A stretch of 64,000 nucleotides of DNA from Mesorhizobium loti (GTDB lineage Bacteria; Pseudomonadota; Alphaproteobacteria; Rhizobiales; Rhizobiaceae). The DNA is taken from the NCBI RefSeq assembly GCF_003148495.1, contig NZ_QGGH01000013.1, positions 85,674-149,673 of the forward strand, given 5' to 3'. Both the position numbers and the translations under genes were made by a program. The notes beneath the pieces are model-generated. The model worked only from the letters and a program-made list of their open reading frames with translations, ran no database searches and was not told where the DNA came from. Positions 8,881 through 17,219 of the stretch are shown here, in pieces (the first letter of the stretch is position 1; every line of letters starts with the position of its first letter).

Positions 8881-9286
8881 ATCGCTTTAAGTTCGCGGGT
8901 GTCGTTCGGTTCCGCTGGGCATTCCGCGCCTTTGCGCGCAGAACACCGAGAGCTGGTTCGGGGTCTTTCATCTTCCTGGGCACATGCCTGCGGAACCGCC
9001 CGCAGATACTTGCCAAACCGGAGAGCACACACCGCTACCTGCCTTTGAGGCGGAGTAGGATTTGGCGACCTCACTTGAGATCCAGACAATGCTACCTAGC
9101 ACGACAGGTGGAGTTTGGCGCGCTGACCGGACAGTCCCTTGAGGGCCGATATTATTTGGCCGAGGATGCTGCCGAAGCGGTAGCGACGGCTCTCCGCGTG
9201 GTCCCACCTTTTTGATCCTACGCTGTGATGGCTACTGCCCGAATGGCCTTACCCGGCACCCTCAGAAATGGACGGGGCCCCGTTCG
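8881..9286. other. Intergenic stretch
   Basis: About 400 nt between the DUF768 gene and the 3' end of the ligase gene, both on the minus strand. No supported gene or strong hairpin seen. Confidence 0.35.
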
Positions 9287-10303
9287 CTATTTCAGCAGCT
9301 GGTCGAACGTACACTGTTTGGGGTGCTTGTCGGGACGCCAGCGTATGAACTTGGTCCCATGCCGAAAGCGATCGCCTGTGACATGATCGAACCGAACTTC
9401 TACGACCAGTTTCGGCTTCAATGGCTCCCATTGCCCGCTTCTTTCCGTACTCCAGCGACTTGGGCCACCCGGCGCTTTGCCGGTAAAGCCGGGAGGTGAA
9501 CGCAAAGCTTCGAGTTGTCGCGTCAATTGTGGCCGGTCCTGCTCAGCGATCGTCGAGGTGAATCCCACATGGTCGAGCTTGCCCTCACCATCATAGAGCC
9601 CAAGCAAAAGAGAACCGACCTCGGGCGAGCTTGCCAGATACCGGAATCCGCCAACCACGCAATCCGCCGTGCGCAGACGCTTGACCTTGACCATGGCACG
9701 CTCGCCAGGTCGGTATCCTTCGTCGAGACGCTTTGCGACAACGCCATCCGTCGAACCCTGCCCGGATTGACTGAGCCACTTCACTGCCGTCATCACGTCC
9801 TGAGTCGACCGCGAAAGCTCAAGGCCGGTGCTTCCAGTCGACGGAATGAACGCTTCCAGGGCCTTGCGGCGCGCTGACAGCGGTTGGTCCATCACGCTGC
9901 CGCCGGGACCGGCCAGCATATCAAACAGGATCAGTTTGGCCGGCGTTTCGGCAGAAAGTCTCCGGATCCTGCTTTCCGCTGGATGCAGCCGCATCTGCAA
10001 TGCATCGAACGAAAGCGCGCCATCGACGTCGATCACGATTTCCCCATCGACCACGAACTCTTTGGCCTTCAAGGCTCGCAACATCGAGACGACTTCGGGG
10101 AAATACCTGCCGAGCGGCTTGCCCGATTTCGCGCGCAAGTCCACCTTATCGCCGGCTTTGAAGGCAAGGCAGCGGAACCCGTCCCATTTGGGTTCGTACT
10201 GCCATTGGCCGGCGCCGTCAGGCAACGCGTCTGCAGTTTTCGCCTCCATCGGCACGGTGTCCAATGGAACGCCAAACGGCAGCTTTGCGGTTTCAGATGT
10301 CAT
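9287..10303 (-). CDS. ATP-dependent DNA ligase (LigC-like)
   Basis: 338 residues. Nucleotidyltransferase motif I is EPKWDGFRCLAF, whose Lys is the adenylation site; motif III VVDGEIVI, motif IV GGVVAKR-like (TDGVVAKRLD) and motif V VKVKR follow, then a C-terminal OB fold (KPKLVVEVRFDHV, FRHGTKFIRW). It has ligase and OB domains only, without the PE and POL modules of LigD, so it matches the stand-alone LigC type used in NHEJ or base-excision repair. Its ATG overlaps the stop of ligD by ATGA, so the two are translationally coupled. Confidence 0.9.
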   Translation of the reverse strand: MTSETAKLPFGVPLDTVPMEAKTADALPDGAGQWQYEPKWDGFRCLAFKAGDKVDLRAKSGKPLGRYFPEVVSMLRALKAKEFVVDGEIVIDVDGALSFDALQMRLHPAESRIRRLSAETPAKLILFDMLAGPGGSVMDQPLSARRKALEAFIPSTGSTGLELSRSTQDVMTAVKWLSQSGQGSTDGVVAKRLDEGYRPGERAMVKVKRLRTADCVVGGFRYLASSPEVGSLLLGLYDGEGKLDHVGFTSTIAEQDRPQLTRQLEALRSPPGFTGKAPGGPSRWSTERSGQWEPLKPKLVVEVRFDHVTGDRFRHGTKFIRWRPDKHPKQCTFDQLLK

Positions 10304-12957
10304 GCGGCGAGCTTTGCCGACCCCAGCCGCTTGATAGCGGTGCTGATCGAGCGTTCGCCATCACCGTAATCGGTCCAGGCGACGGTCTTCTTCAGGAGGC
10401 CGGGCACAGTGGCGACCGTGTATCTCTTCGGATCGAGGTCCACCTTCACCTGCCCCCATGTCAGGGGCATGGATACCGTTGCGCCTTCTCTCGCCCTCGG
10501 AGACAGTGGGGCGACGGCTGTCGCCATGCGATCGTTTCGAAGGTAGTCCAGGAAGATTCGGGACGTCCGCAGCTTCTTGGCCATATTTACAAGGTAGAGG
10601 TCTGGGCTATCGCGTGCCATCTGCATGCAGACCGCCTTGGCGAAGGCCTTGGCCTCGGGCCATGTGGTTTTGCTGCGCTGGGTCGCCAAGGGCGTGACAA
10701 CGTGCAGCCCCTTGCCGCCCGTCGTCTTGCAGAAACTCACCAAACCCAAATCCTCCAGACGGTCGCGCATTTCCTTGGCCGCCGCGACGACCTCGGCGAA
10801 GGCAACTTCCGGACCAGGGTCGAGATCGAAAACCAGTCGGCCGGGGATCTCGGGTTGCCCGGGTTGGCAATTCCAGGGGTGCAGCTCCAGGCCGCCGATC
10901 TGGGCGATGGCCGCCAGCCCCTCGACACGATCGATCTGCAGATATGGCTTGTGGTCGCCGAAAACCTTCACCAGTTCCAGCAGATTGGACGTGCCTGGCA
11001 TTGCGTGGCGCTGGAAGAACTGTTCGCCCGCATAGCCATCAGGAGCGCGCACGAGGGAGCAGGGTCGTCCCTTGAGATGCTTGATCATCCATGGGCCGAC
11101 GGCCTCGAAGTATTCGGCCAGGTCGAGCTTCGTCACCGGCTGCCCGCCGTCGCCGGCGTTCGGCCAAAGCGGCTTGTCCGGCTTGGAAATGATGACGCCC
11201 ATGACAACCGGGCTTTTTCCCGCAACTCGCGTTGCCTTGGCAGGGTCGGCGAGCTTCGTGTCCTGAGGATCGGCGGGGCGCTCGGCCTCGACGTCCTTCG
11301 CTGGTTTGTCTTCACGCAGGGCTTTGAAGGCAGCCTGCCTGACATTGCCGCCCCCAGTCCATCCCGCGAACTCGATCTCAGCAACCAGTTCCGGCTTCGT
11401 CCAAAAGATGGTGGAGTCCTTCTTCGGCGCGCCATCGCCGGTGAAAGGTGATTTGGTCGCCGTCATTGCCTTCAACCTGGGCAGCAGTTGCTTGACCTTT
11501 GCCTCGCTGAAGCCGGTTCCGACACGGCCGATATAGGCGAAATGTTCGCCGCGGTTGACGCCAACGAGCAAAGATCGGAATTTGCCGTTGGTGGTAGACC
11601 AGCCACCGATGACAACCTCATGCCCGGCGCGGCATTTCGATTTTACCCAAGTGTCGGTCCTTCCCGACACATAGGTTGCATCAGCCTTTTTGGAGATGAT
11701 GCCTTCAAGCGAAAGACGACAAGCAGAACGCAACACCGCATCGCCGCCATTGGTGAAGTGCTCGACATAGCGGATCAGGTGTTCCTCGCCGCGATCCACC
11801 TCGCCCAGCATCTCGCTCAGCTTTTCTTTGCGTTGCGTAAGAGACAGTCTGCGCAAATCCTCGCCGTCGGCGAACAACAAGTCGAAGGCAAAGAATACGA
11901 GATCCTTTGTCCGGCGCTCGGACAGCGCGGCTTGCAAAGCGGCGAAATCCGGTGCGCCATTTTCGCCGAGCGCTACGATCTCACCGTCGATAATGCCATC
12001 GGGGAAATCGGCCGCCTCTTTTGCGATGGCGTCAAATTTTTCCGTCCAATCCAGACCTTTTCGTGTTTTCAACGTGGCGGCGCCGTCCTCGATGCGCAAC
12101 TGGACGCGGTAGCCGTCGAATTTGATTTCATGAACCCAGTCTGTCCCTGCCGGCGGCCGCGAAAGCGTCGCGCAGAGCTGTGGTGCGATGAAGCCAGGCA
12201 TCTTCGCCGTCGAACCCCGCGGGGCTCCTTTCGCAGGCAGCACCGCCTTCGCCGGTCCCTTAGACGACTTGGCGCGCTCGTCGGCGGCGTGGCCACGATT
12301 GCTGTCCCACACCGCATCGGCATCGGCCACAGAAGAGCCTTGCATCATGAACGGCTTCGGGCCGGAACCCTTGCCCGCGGCAATTTTTTCCATGCTCCGT
12401 CCGGAGGCCACGGATCGATCATGAGACAGCACCGCGTCGCCGTTGCCATCCGTCGCGTATTCGTCACGATGCTTGATCAGCAGCCAGTTCGTCCGTCTCC
12501 CGCCATTGCGGTCATGCTTCATGCGCACAAGCACAAAGCTTCCATGCAGGCGCTTGCCGTCGAGCATGAACTTCAGATCACCCTTTTCCAGTGCCTGCTC
12601 AGGAGGCATGGAGCCTTCCGGCTGCCAATAGCCTCGATCCCACAGCTGCACCGTTCCGCCGCCATACTGCCCCTTGGGGATGGTACCTTCGAAGTCGCCG
12701 TAGTCGAGCGGATGATCCTCAACCTGGACGGCCAGGCGCTTGTCCTGAGGATCCAGAGACGGACCTTTGGTAACAGCCCACGACTTGAAGACACCGTCGA
12801 GCTCAAGGCGAAGATCATAGTGCAGTCGCGTCGCCGCGTGTTTCTGAATGACGAAGCGGAGCCGGTTCGATTTAGCGATCGAGCGCTCGCCACTCGGTTC
12901 TTTCGTCTTCGTAAAATCACGCTTGGCGCGATAGGTGGAAAGCTCGCCTTTTGTCAT
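10300..12957 (-). CDS. ligD: Multifunctional NHEJ ligase LigD (PE-LIG-POL)
   Basis: 885 residues with three modules in order. The N-terminal 3'-phosphoesterase (about 1-190) has RLHYDLRLELDG and HPLDYGDFEGTIPKGQYGGG. The central ligase (about 230-540) has the adenylation motif EIKFDGYRVQLR. The C-terminal primase-polymerase (about 590-885) has the metal-binding FDLDPGP and TTGGKGLHVV. This is the full rhizobial-type domain order and length. It repairs blunt or processed double-strand breaks with Ku, which is encoded divergently 370 nt away. The downstream ligase gene overlaps its stop. Confidence 0.95.
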   Translation of the reverse strand: MTKGELSTYRAKRDFTKTKEPSGERSIAKSNRLRFVIQKHAATRLHYDLRLELDGVFKSWAVTKGPSLDPQDKRLAVQVEDHPLDYGDFEGTIPKGQYGGGTVQLWDRGYWQPEGSMPPEQALEKGDLKFMLDGKRLHGSFVLVRMKHDRNGGRRTNWLLIKHRDEYATDGNGDAVLSHDRSVASGRSMEKIAAGKGSGPKPFMMQGSSVADADAVWDSNRGHAADERAKSSKGPAKAVLPAKGAPRGSTAKMPGFIAPQLCATLSRPPAGTDWVHEIKFDGYRVQLRIEDGAATLKTRKGLDWTEKFDAIAKEAADFPDGIIDGEIVALGENGAPDFAALQAALSERRTKDLVFFAFDLLFADGEDLRRLSLTQRKEKLSEMLGEVDRGEEHLIRYVEHFTNGGDAVLRSACRLSLEGIISKKADATYVSGRTDTWVKSKCRAGHEVVIGGWSTTNGKFRSLLVGVNRGEHFAYIGRVGTGFSEAKVKQLLPRLKAMTATKSPFTGDGAPKKDSTIFWTKPELVAEIEFAGWTGGGNVRQAAFKALREDKPAKDVEAERPADPQDTKLADPAKATRVAGKSPVVMGVIISKPDKPLWPNAGDGGQPVTKLDLAEYFEAVGPWMIKHLKGRPCSLVRAPDGYAGEQFFQRHAMPGTSNLLELVKVFGDHKPYLQIDRVEGLAAIAQIGGLELHPWNCQPGQPEIPGRLVFDLDPGPEVAFAEVVAAAKEMRDRLEDLGLVSFCKTTGGKGLHVVTPLATQRSKTTWPEAKAFAKAVCMQMARDSPDLYLVNMAKKLRTSRIFLDYLRNDRMATAVAPLSPRAREGATVSMPLTWGQVKVDLDPKRYTVATVPGLLKKTVAWTDYGDGERSISTAIKRLGSAKLAA

Positions 12958-13099
12958 GCAACAGATCCCGGCTGAGGACGCGACGCGCGACTCAACGCCG
13001 TGGACGAGATTTGGTTCGTTCGGCGCTGGAATGACGCGGCAGTCACTTTTTCCGTCTCAGAGGAGATGTGGCGTCTTAATCTCCGTCGCCGCGGATTGG

Positions 13100-13245
13100 C
13101 GCTCGACACATCGCGGTCCAGCAAGGTCGCTCAAGACAAGCTCGATCTCGGCACGCAGCTGTTGCCAAAACCCTTCAACCTTGAAGACCTTGCCGAAGAG
13201 CTGCGGGCCGTTCTCGATGAGCATAGGTCCGTTGGTCAGGCACGC
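13100..13245 (+). pseudogene. Remnant of a response-regulator receiver domain
   Basis: A plus-strand frame reads LDLGTQLLPKPFNLEDLAEE followed by LRAVLDEH, matching the C-terminal end of a REC domain: the conserved K-P-F of strand 5 and the last helix. Typical hybrid histidine kinases end with LLxKPFxxExLxxxVRxVLD. No upstream phospho-acceptor Asp region is readable in this frame. I take it as a leftover of a two-component protein between ligD and ku. Short, so moderate confidence. Confidence 0.45.
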
Positions 13246-13324
13246 CTGACAGCGGCAAGACCGGCATGCAGCGGAACGATTCAAACGCCCGTTCGTTTGC
13301 CTCGACGGAAACAGGACAAATTAA

Positions 13325-14152
13325 ATGGTTGCGCCGCGTGCGGCCTGGAAGGGCTTTCTGAAGGTTGGTTCCGTCGCTTGCGGCGTGAAGGTTATCGGCG
13401 CAACCAGCGAGGCATCCAAGATTCATTTCAAGATCCTGAACCGAAAAGACGGTCTGCCGGTCAAAAGTGTTTATGCCGACGAGCAGACGGGAAAGACCGT
13501 CGAGGCGGAAGACCAGGTGAAGGGGTTCGAAGTCGAGAAAGATGAGTTCCTTCAGATCGATCCCAACGACATCAAGGCGCTCAAGCTGACATCGGATCAT
13601 ACACTTGAGGTCGGCGAATTCGTATCCATTGACGACGTGGATACGCGCTATCTCGAGAAACCCTACTATCTGATTCCTGCCGACGGCGCCGCTGTCGAGG
13701 CTTACGGCGTCATTCGCGACGCGATGAAGAACAAGGGTGTTGCTGCCCGATCCTGTATCGTCCTTTATCAGCGCGGCCGGGAGGTGCTGATCCAACCTCA
13801 TGGCAAAGGCATGCTGATGACAGAATTGCGGAGCCACAACGAGGTGGTCTCGGCAGACAGTGTTTTCGATGGCTTGACGAAGGCGAAATACGATCCTGAA
13901 TTGCTCGAAATCGCCGGCATGCTGATCGACAAGAAAGTTACGACTTTCGATCCTTCAAAATTTGAAGATACGTATGAAGATGCGTTGATCGCCATGATCG
14001 ATGCGAAGCGCAAGGGTAAGGCGCCGCCAAAGCCGGCTCCCAAGCCAAAAGAGAACGTCATCAACCTGGCTGAAATTCTTAAAAAGAGTCTCAAGCAGGA
14101 AGGGCTGGCAGCATCCAGAAAGAGCCTTTCGCCGAAGCGTAAGAAAGCTTGA
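13325..14152 (+). CDS. ku: Non-homologous end joining protein Ku
   Basis: 275 residues, starting MVAPRAAWKGFLKVGSVACG. Bacterial Ku core features are SKIHFKILNRKDGLPVKSVY, a segment VKGFEVEKDEFLQID, YYLIPADGAAVEAYGVIRDA and a lysine-rich C-terminal tail (SLSPKRKKA) as in Ku proteins with a DNA-binding extension. It binds DNA ends as a homodimer and recruits LigD, encoded divergently next door. Length is normal. The following HTH gene starts inside or just after its stop codon. Confidence 0.95.
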   Translation: MVAPRAAWKGFLKVGSVACGVKVIGATSEASKIHFKILNRKDGLPVKSVYADEQTGKTVEAEDQVKGFEVEKDEFLQIDPNDIKALKLTSDHTLEVGEFVSIDDVDTRYLEKPYYLIPADGAAVEAYGVIRDAMKNKGVAARSCIVLYQRGREVLIQPHGKGMLMTELRSHNEVVSADSVFDGLTKAKYDPELLEIAGMLIDKKVTTFDPSKFEDTYEDALIAMIDAKRKGKAPPKPAPKPKENVINLAEILKKSLKQEGLAASRKSLSPKRKKA

Positions 14153-14187
14153 GCACGGCCGCGCCCCACGCGATCGAGGAGACATTT

Positions 14188-14496
14188 GTGGTCCGACCAA
14201 CCCGGGAACAATGCCGTGCGGCAAGAGGGCTCTTAAATTGGTCGCAAGCCAGGCTTGGCGCAAAAGCGAATGTGAGCGAAGGAACGGTTAGGGACTTCGA
14301 AAACGGCAAGCGTGTACCGGCCACCGACAAGCTCCTTGCGATGCAAGCCGCATTGGAAATGGGCGGCGTGGCTTTCCTGAGCCATGGGCAGACTGCGCAA
14401 GGCGGAGGACCGGGAGTTCGCCTAAGGAAGCCGACGGCACCGCGAACACGCGTTCGAGATGGCGAAGCCGGCATCATCGAAAACAGTGAAATGTAG
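14188..14496 (+). CDS. HTH (XRE-type) DNA-binding protein
   Basis: About 102 residues from the GTG at 14188, chosen because GAGGAG lies 7-8 nt upstream; a TTG at 14149 overlapping the ku stop is the alternative. The helix-turn-helix is CRAARGLLNWSQARLGAKAN followed by VSEGTVRDFENGKRVPA. After it come a helix that places it with short XRE regulators (LLAMQAALEMGGVAFL) and a basic, Pro-rich tail. It directly follows ku and could be cotranscribed; whether it regulates repair genes is inference. Confidence 0.75.
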   Translation: MVRPTREQCRAARGLLNWSQARLGAKANVSEGTVRDFENGKRVPATDKLLAMQAALEMGGVAFLSHGQTAQGGGPGVRLRKPTAPRTRVRDGEAGIIENSEM

Positions 14497-14811
14497 AATG
14501 CTGCAGGCTAGCAGCCCCTCACATCTGGTCGTTGTAATGCTCTTTCGCTTGTCCAACCATCTTCGCCAGTTCGGAAAATGGGGGATGTCCGATTCACCTT
14601 GGGCTTTGTCAGCGATCTGAAGAAGCGGGATCGGACAGCAGATCGCGTTGCGATTGGCAGGGGAACTTCATTTGCCCCCTGGTTGCCTGTCGCGGGACGC
14701 CTCAACCGTTCTCAGACCGATATCAATGTCGTCGACAGCAGGCCCTTGTGAACATGCACATTGTTGCCACGCAATCGAAGTCATCAGCCTTCGCGCGAAG
14801 ATTTGCGACGT
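14497..14811. other. Intergenic stretch
   Basis: About 315 nt; no frame with a ribosome-binding site or recognisable protein on either strand. Confidence 0.35.
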
Positions 14812-15027
14812 TCATGGGCTGTCCTTATTTATCTGCCCCGAAGGGTTCTGCCCGTCCGACTGATGGGTCTTGTCGTTCACTTCGTTCGAAGGCCGTGTCA
14901 GTCCCACCCCGCTCCTCGGCTTCTTGTTACCCGCCGCGTCCTGGGAGAAAGAATCCGAAGGGTCGGGACCGGTCTTGGCCGGATATTTTGTTGCTCCCGT
15001 TTCGCGATGGTTGTCGTTGCCAGACAT
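14812..15027 (-). CDS. Small hydrophilic hypothetical protein
   Basis: 71 residues from the ATG at 15025-15027, preceded by GGAGGG with 6-nt spacing. Starts MSGNDNHRETGATKYPAKTG and is rich in Asn, Asp, Ser, Gly, Lys and Pro, with no hydrophobic core; likely intrinsically disordered. The longer frame to 15081 lacks its own signal. Function unknown; such disordered stress-type peptides are common in soil Alphaproteobacteria. Confidence 0.5.
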   Translation of the reverse strand: MSGNDNHRETGATKYPAKTGPDPSDSFSQDAAGNKKPRSGVGLTRPSNEVNDKTHQSDGQNPSGQINKDSP

Positions 15028-15253
15028 GTGCAGCCCTCCTGTGTGATCGTCGATAACCACACCCGACGCCACGAGTTCCATTGCGCATGGAACATTCCCC
15101 GGGGGGCCGATCGTTGGCCAGCAAAAGCGATAGCTGCACGGCCAGGATCAAGAACCTTAACGCAGGCGTTGTCGAGAAGCCGGATTTGGCTCAAGCCAGA
15201 ATTGAGCGCAAAGACCTCAACTGCAGGGGTCGCGACTTAGCGCGCTCGGCCAC

Positions 15254-15865
15254 TCACGCTCTCTTCGCGAACGCCCAGACCATCAGCGGGTATTCCTCGT
15301 CGTTGCTGAGGTCGCGCCACAGGCCGTAGGCGCGCACGGGGCCGCCGATATGGGCCCTGGCGCAGGCCTTGTTGCCCCAGCCGTGGACCTTGACGTTGGC
15401 TTCCGCGAAGCCGCCCTCGACCATCAGCTGCTTGAGGCCGGCGGGGGTCCATCTGTTGTAGTCGTGCGGCCTGGCGTGGACGCGAAACAGGAAGGGTGTC
15501 GCCACCATCGCCCAGCCGCCGGACCGGGTCATGGCGTGGATGTTTTCCACCGCTGCCTGCGGCCGGCGCACGTGCTCCAGCACCTGGTCGGCGATGACGA
15601 TGGAATATTGCTCGTCGGTGCGGTCCTTGCAGATGTCGAAAGCAGGGAAATCGACCGACCTGTAATTGGGGCACATCGCCCGCCAATAGCGGTTCCAGCC
15701 AGGCGAGATCTCGATGACGTCGGAGGCCTTGCGGTTGCCGGCTTCGAGAAAGAGCGTGAACGCCTCGATCTGGCGGATGCGCAGCCAGTTGCGGGAATCG
15801 TAACCGATGAGCCGTTTCACGGCGCGTTTGCTTTGGCTTTTCAGGGCGGCAAGGCTTGTCGTCAC
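15254..15865 (-). CDS. SAM-dependent methyltransferase domain protein
   Basis: 203 residues from a GTG at 15863-15865, selected because GGAGGAGG lies 5 nt upstream. The motif I region is degenerate (SDVIEISPGWNRYWRAMCPN), but the later methyltransferase pattern is clear: IVIADQVLEHVRRPQAAVEN and SGGWAMVATPFLFRVHARPH, then DYNRWTPAGLKQLM. This is the Methyltransf_11 style seen in cell-surface or glycan biosynthesis enzymes, though no glycan genes are nearby. Substrate unknown. Confidence 0.7.
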   Translation of the reverse strand: MTTSLAALKSQSKRAVKRLIGYDSRNWLRIRQIEAFTLFLEAGNRKASDVIEISPGWNRYWRAMCPNYRSVDFPAFDICKDRTDEQYSIVIADQVLEHVRRPQAAVENIHAMTRSGGWAMVATPFLFRVHARPHDYNRWTPAGLKQLMVEGGFAEANVKVHGWGNKACARAHIGGPVRAYGLWRDLSNDEEYPLMVWAFAKRA

Positions 15866-16619
15866 ATCGACCTCCTCCACAACCCGCCGCGAAGAACAGT
15901 CTAGCCCGGGCAAGTGGGCAAAAAATGACAGCGAGCCAATTTCTCCCTCGAAGGCCCTCCAACGAGTGACAACAAAGCTTCGCCATGGGAGGGCTCGTCA
16001 CCGACCTCCAATTCTCAACAAAGGAATCTCACGTGATCTTGCCAGACGCCGGATCCGTCGCTCCGCGTGCGCAGCCGGCGAACAATCCAGGACGGTCGCC
16101 GGCACTTCGTACCGCGTGTTCCTCGACGCCTCCTCGACCGACGAGTTCGCCACCAACGCCGAACTGGCACTCGAACTGGAACCGCACCGCGTCCAGCGTC
16201 ATTATGACGTTCATCGCGATAAATAGCACTGAAGCCTGATCGGGCCGAGGCGACGGGACCGGGGCGGCCCGAAGACGGAACCGGCCTGCGGAATGCCGAT
16301 ACCTCGCACATCAAAGAGGCGGATCCGGGGACAGAATCCGCCTCGTCTGCCGACAGGGCTTCGGGGGGAAGACGGGGGTCGGCAAACAATCCGATAGCAA
16401 TATCAGCAAGCTTCTTGAGGCGTACTGTGCTCCGGAAGAATGGATTGTGAGCGCGTTTTGGATCCCGCGCAATTCGCCCGATAGACGTAGCCTGATATGC
16501 CTATGGACGTGTCGCGGACGCGTCCATTCCGTCCGACCTAGGCCGGATCGGGCGACGAGCTCCCCTTCCTTTCTTGAGCAACTACCTGCTGGCAAACGCG
16601 TCCCGCCGTCAGGCTCGCA
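15866..16619. other. Intergenic stretch
   Basis: About 750 nt without a supported gene. Several short frames on both strands give basic, low-information translations with no ribosome-binding sites. This is the longest featureless gap near the serine-recombinase operon. Confidence 0.35.
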
Positions 16620-16949
16620 TCAATAATCGCCGTTGTAGTACCGGTCGTCGCAGGGCGCCGTGTAGATGCGGCCGTCGCGATCCTCGTAGCGGCACATCTG
16701 GTCGCCGCGGCGCTGGTCTTCGCGGCGCTGTGGGGTGGTGGCTGAGCCGACGACGGCGCCGAGCAGGGCGCCGCTGGCCGCGCCGATGACCGTGCTCTTG
16801 GTGTTGCCGCCAATGGCCTGGCCGACGAGGGCGCCGCCGGCGCCGCCGATCAGCGCGCCGGTTCCGGCCCGCTGCTGGCCTTCGGTCTGCGCGCAGCCTG
16901 CCAGTGCTGCGGTCATCAGCACGGCTGCGATGGCTTTGTGAAAGTTCAT
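16620..16949 (-). CDS. Glycine-zipper lipoprotein
   Basis: 109 residues. The signal peptide MNFHKAIAAVLMTAALAGCA ends in a lipobox (LAGC), giving lipidation at Cys19. The mature protein has a glycine-zipper transmembrane hairpin (GTGALIGGAGGALVGQAIGG, GAASGALLGAVVGSA), then a charged C-terminal part with CRYEDRDGRIYTAPCDDRYY. It resembles 17-kDa surface antigen or glycine-zipper 2TM proteins of the outer membrane. The start is fixed by AAGGGAG upstream and the signal peptide. Confidence 0.85.
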   Translation of the reverse strand: MNFHKAIAAVLMTAALAGCAQTEGQQRAGTGALIGGAGGALVGQAIGGNTKSTVIGAASGALLGAVVGSATTPQRREDQRRGDQMCRYEDRDGRIYTAPCDDRYYNGDY

Positions 16950-17219
16950 GTGCGTTCTCCCTTGAAGGCCTGAAATCCCTATGGCTTGCCACCTGCGGCC
17001 GCAATGCGGCGGAACGGGGGCACGAGGCCTCACGATAAAAGACATGGTTTCTCGGGCGTTGATAGAAACCCTGCCTGCTATTTTTTGACCCTCTCGGTTC
17101 ATGGCAACAAAGCCTCATTCGATACAAAGTGTCGGTCAATGTGTAACGGGATTGAAGCGTCATGCCGCTAGGGTCGCTGGTTCAAGCGAACGTTCAATCT
17201 GCCTTTTAGGCGCGGAGTG

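Noticed and set aside
11488..12975. Long plus-strand frame (495 codons) opposite ligD
   Set aside because: Lies entirely antisense to ligD; composition is the mirror of a high-GC gene, with no ribosome-binding site or recognisable domain.
17140..17200. tRNA-like sequence upstream of the recombinase (GGTTCAAGCG)
   Set aside because: A T-loop-like motif is present, but the arms do not pair and no cloverleaf can be drawn; not a tRNA or an obvious tRNA-end att site.
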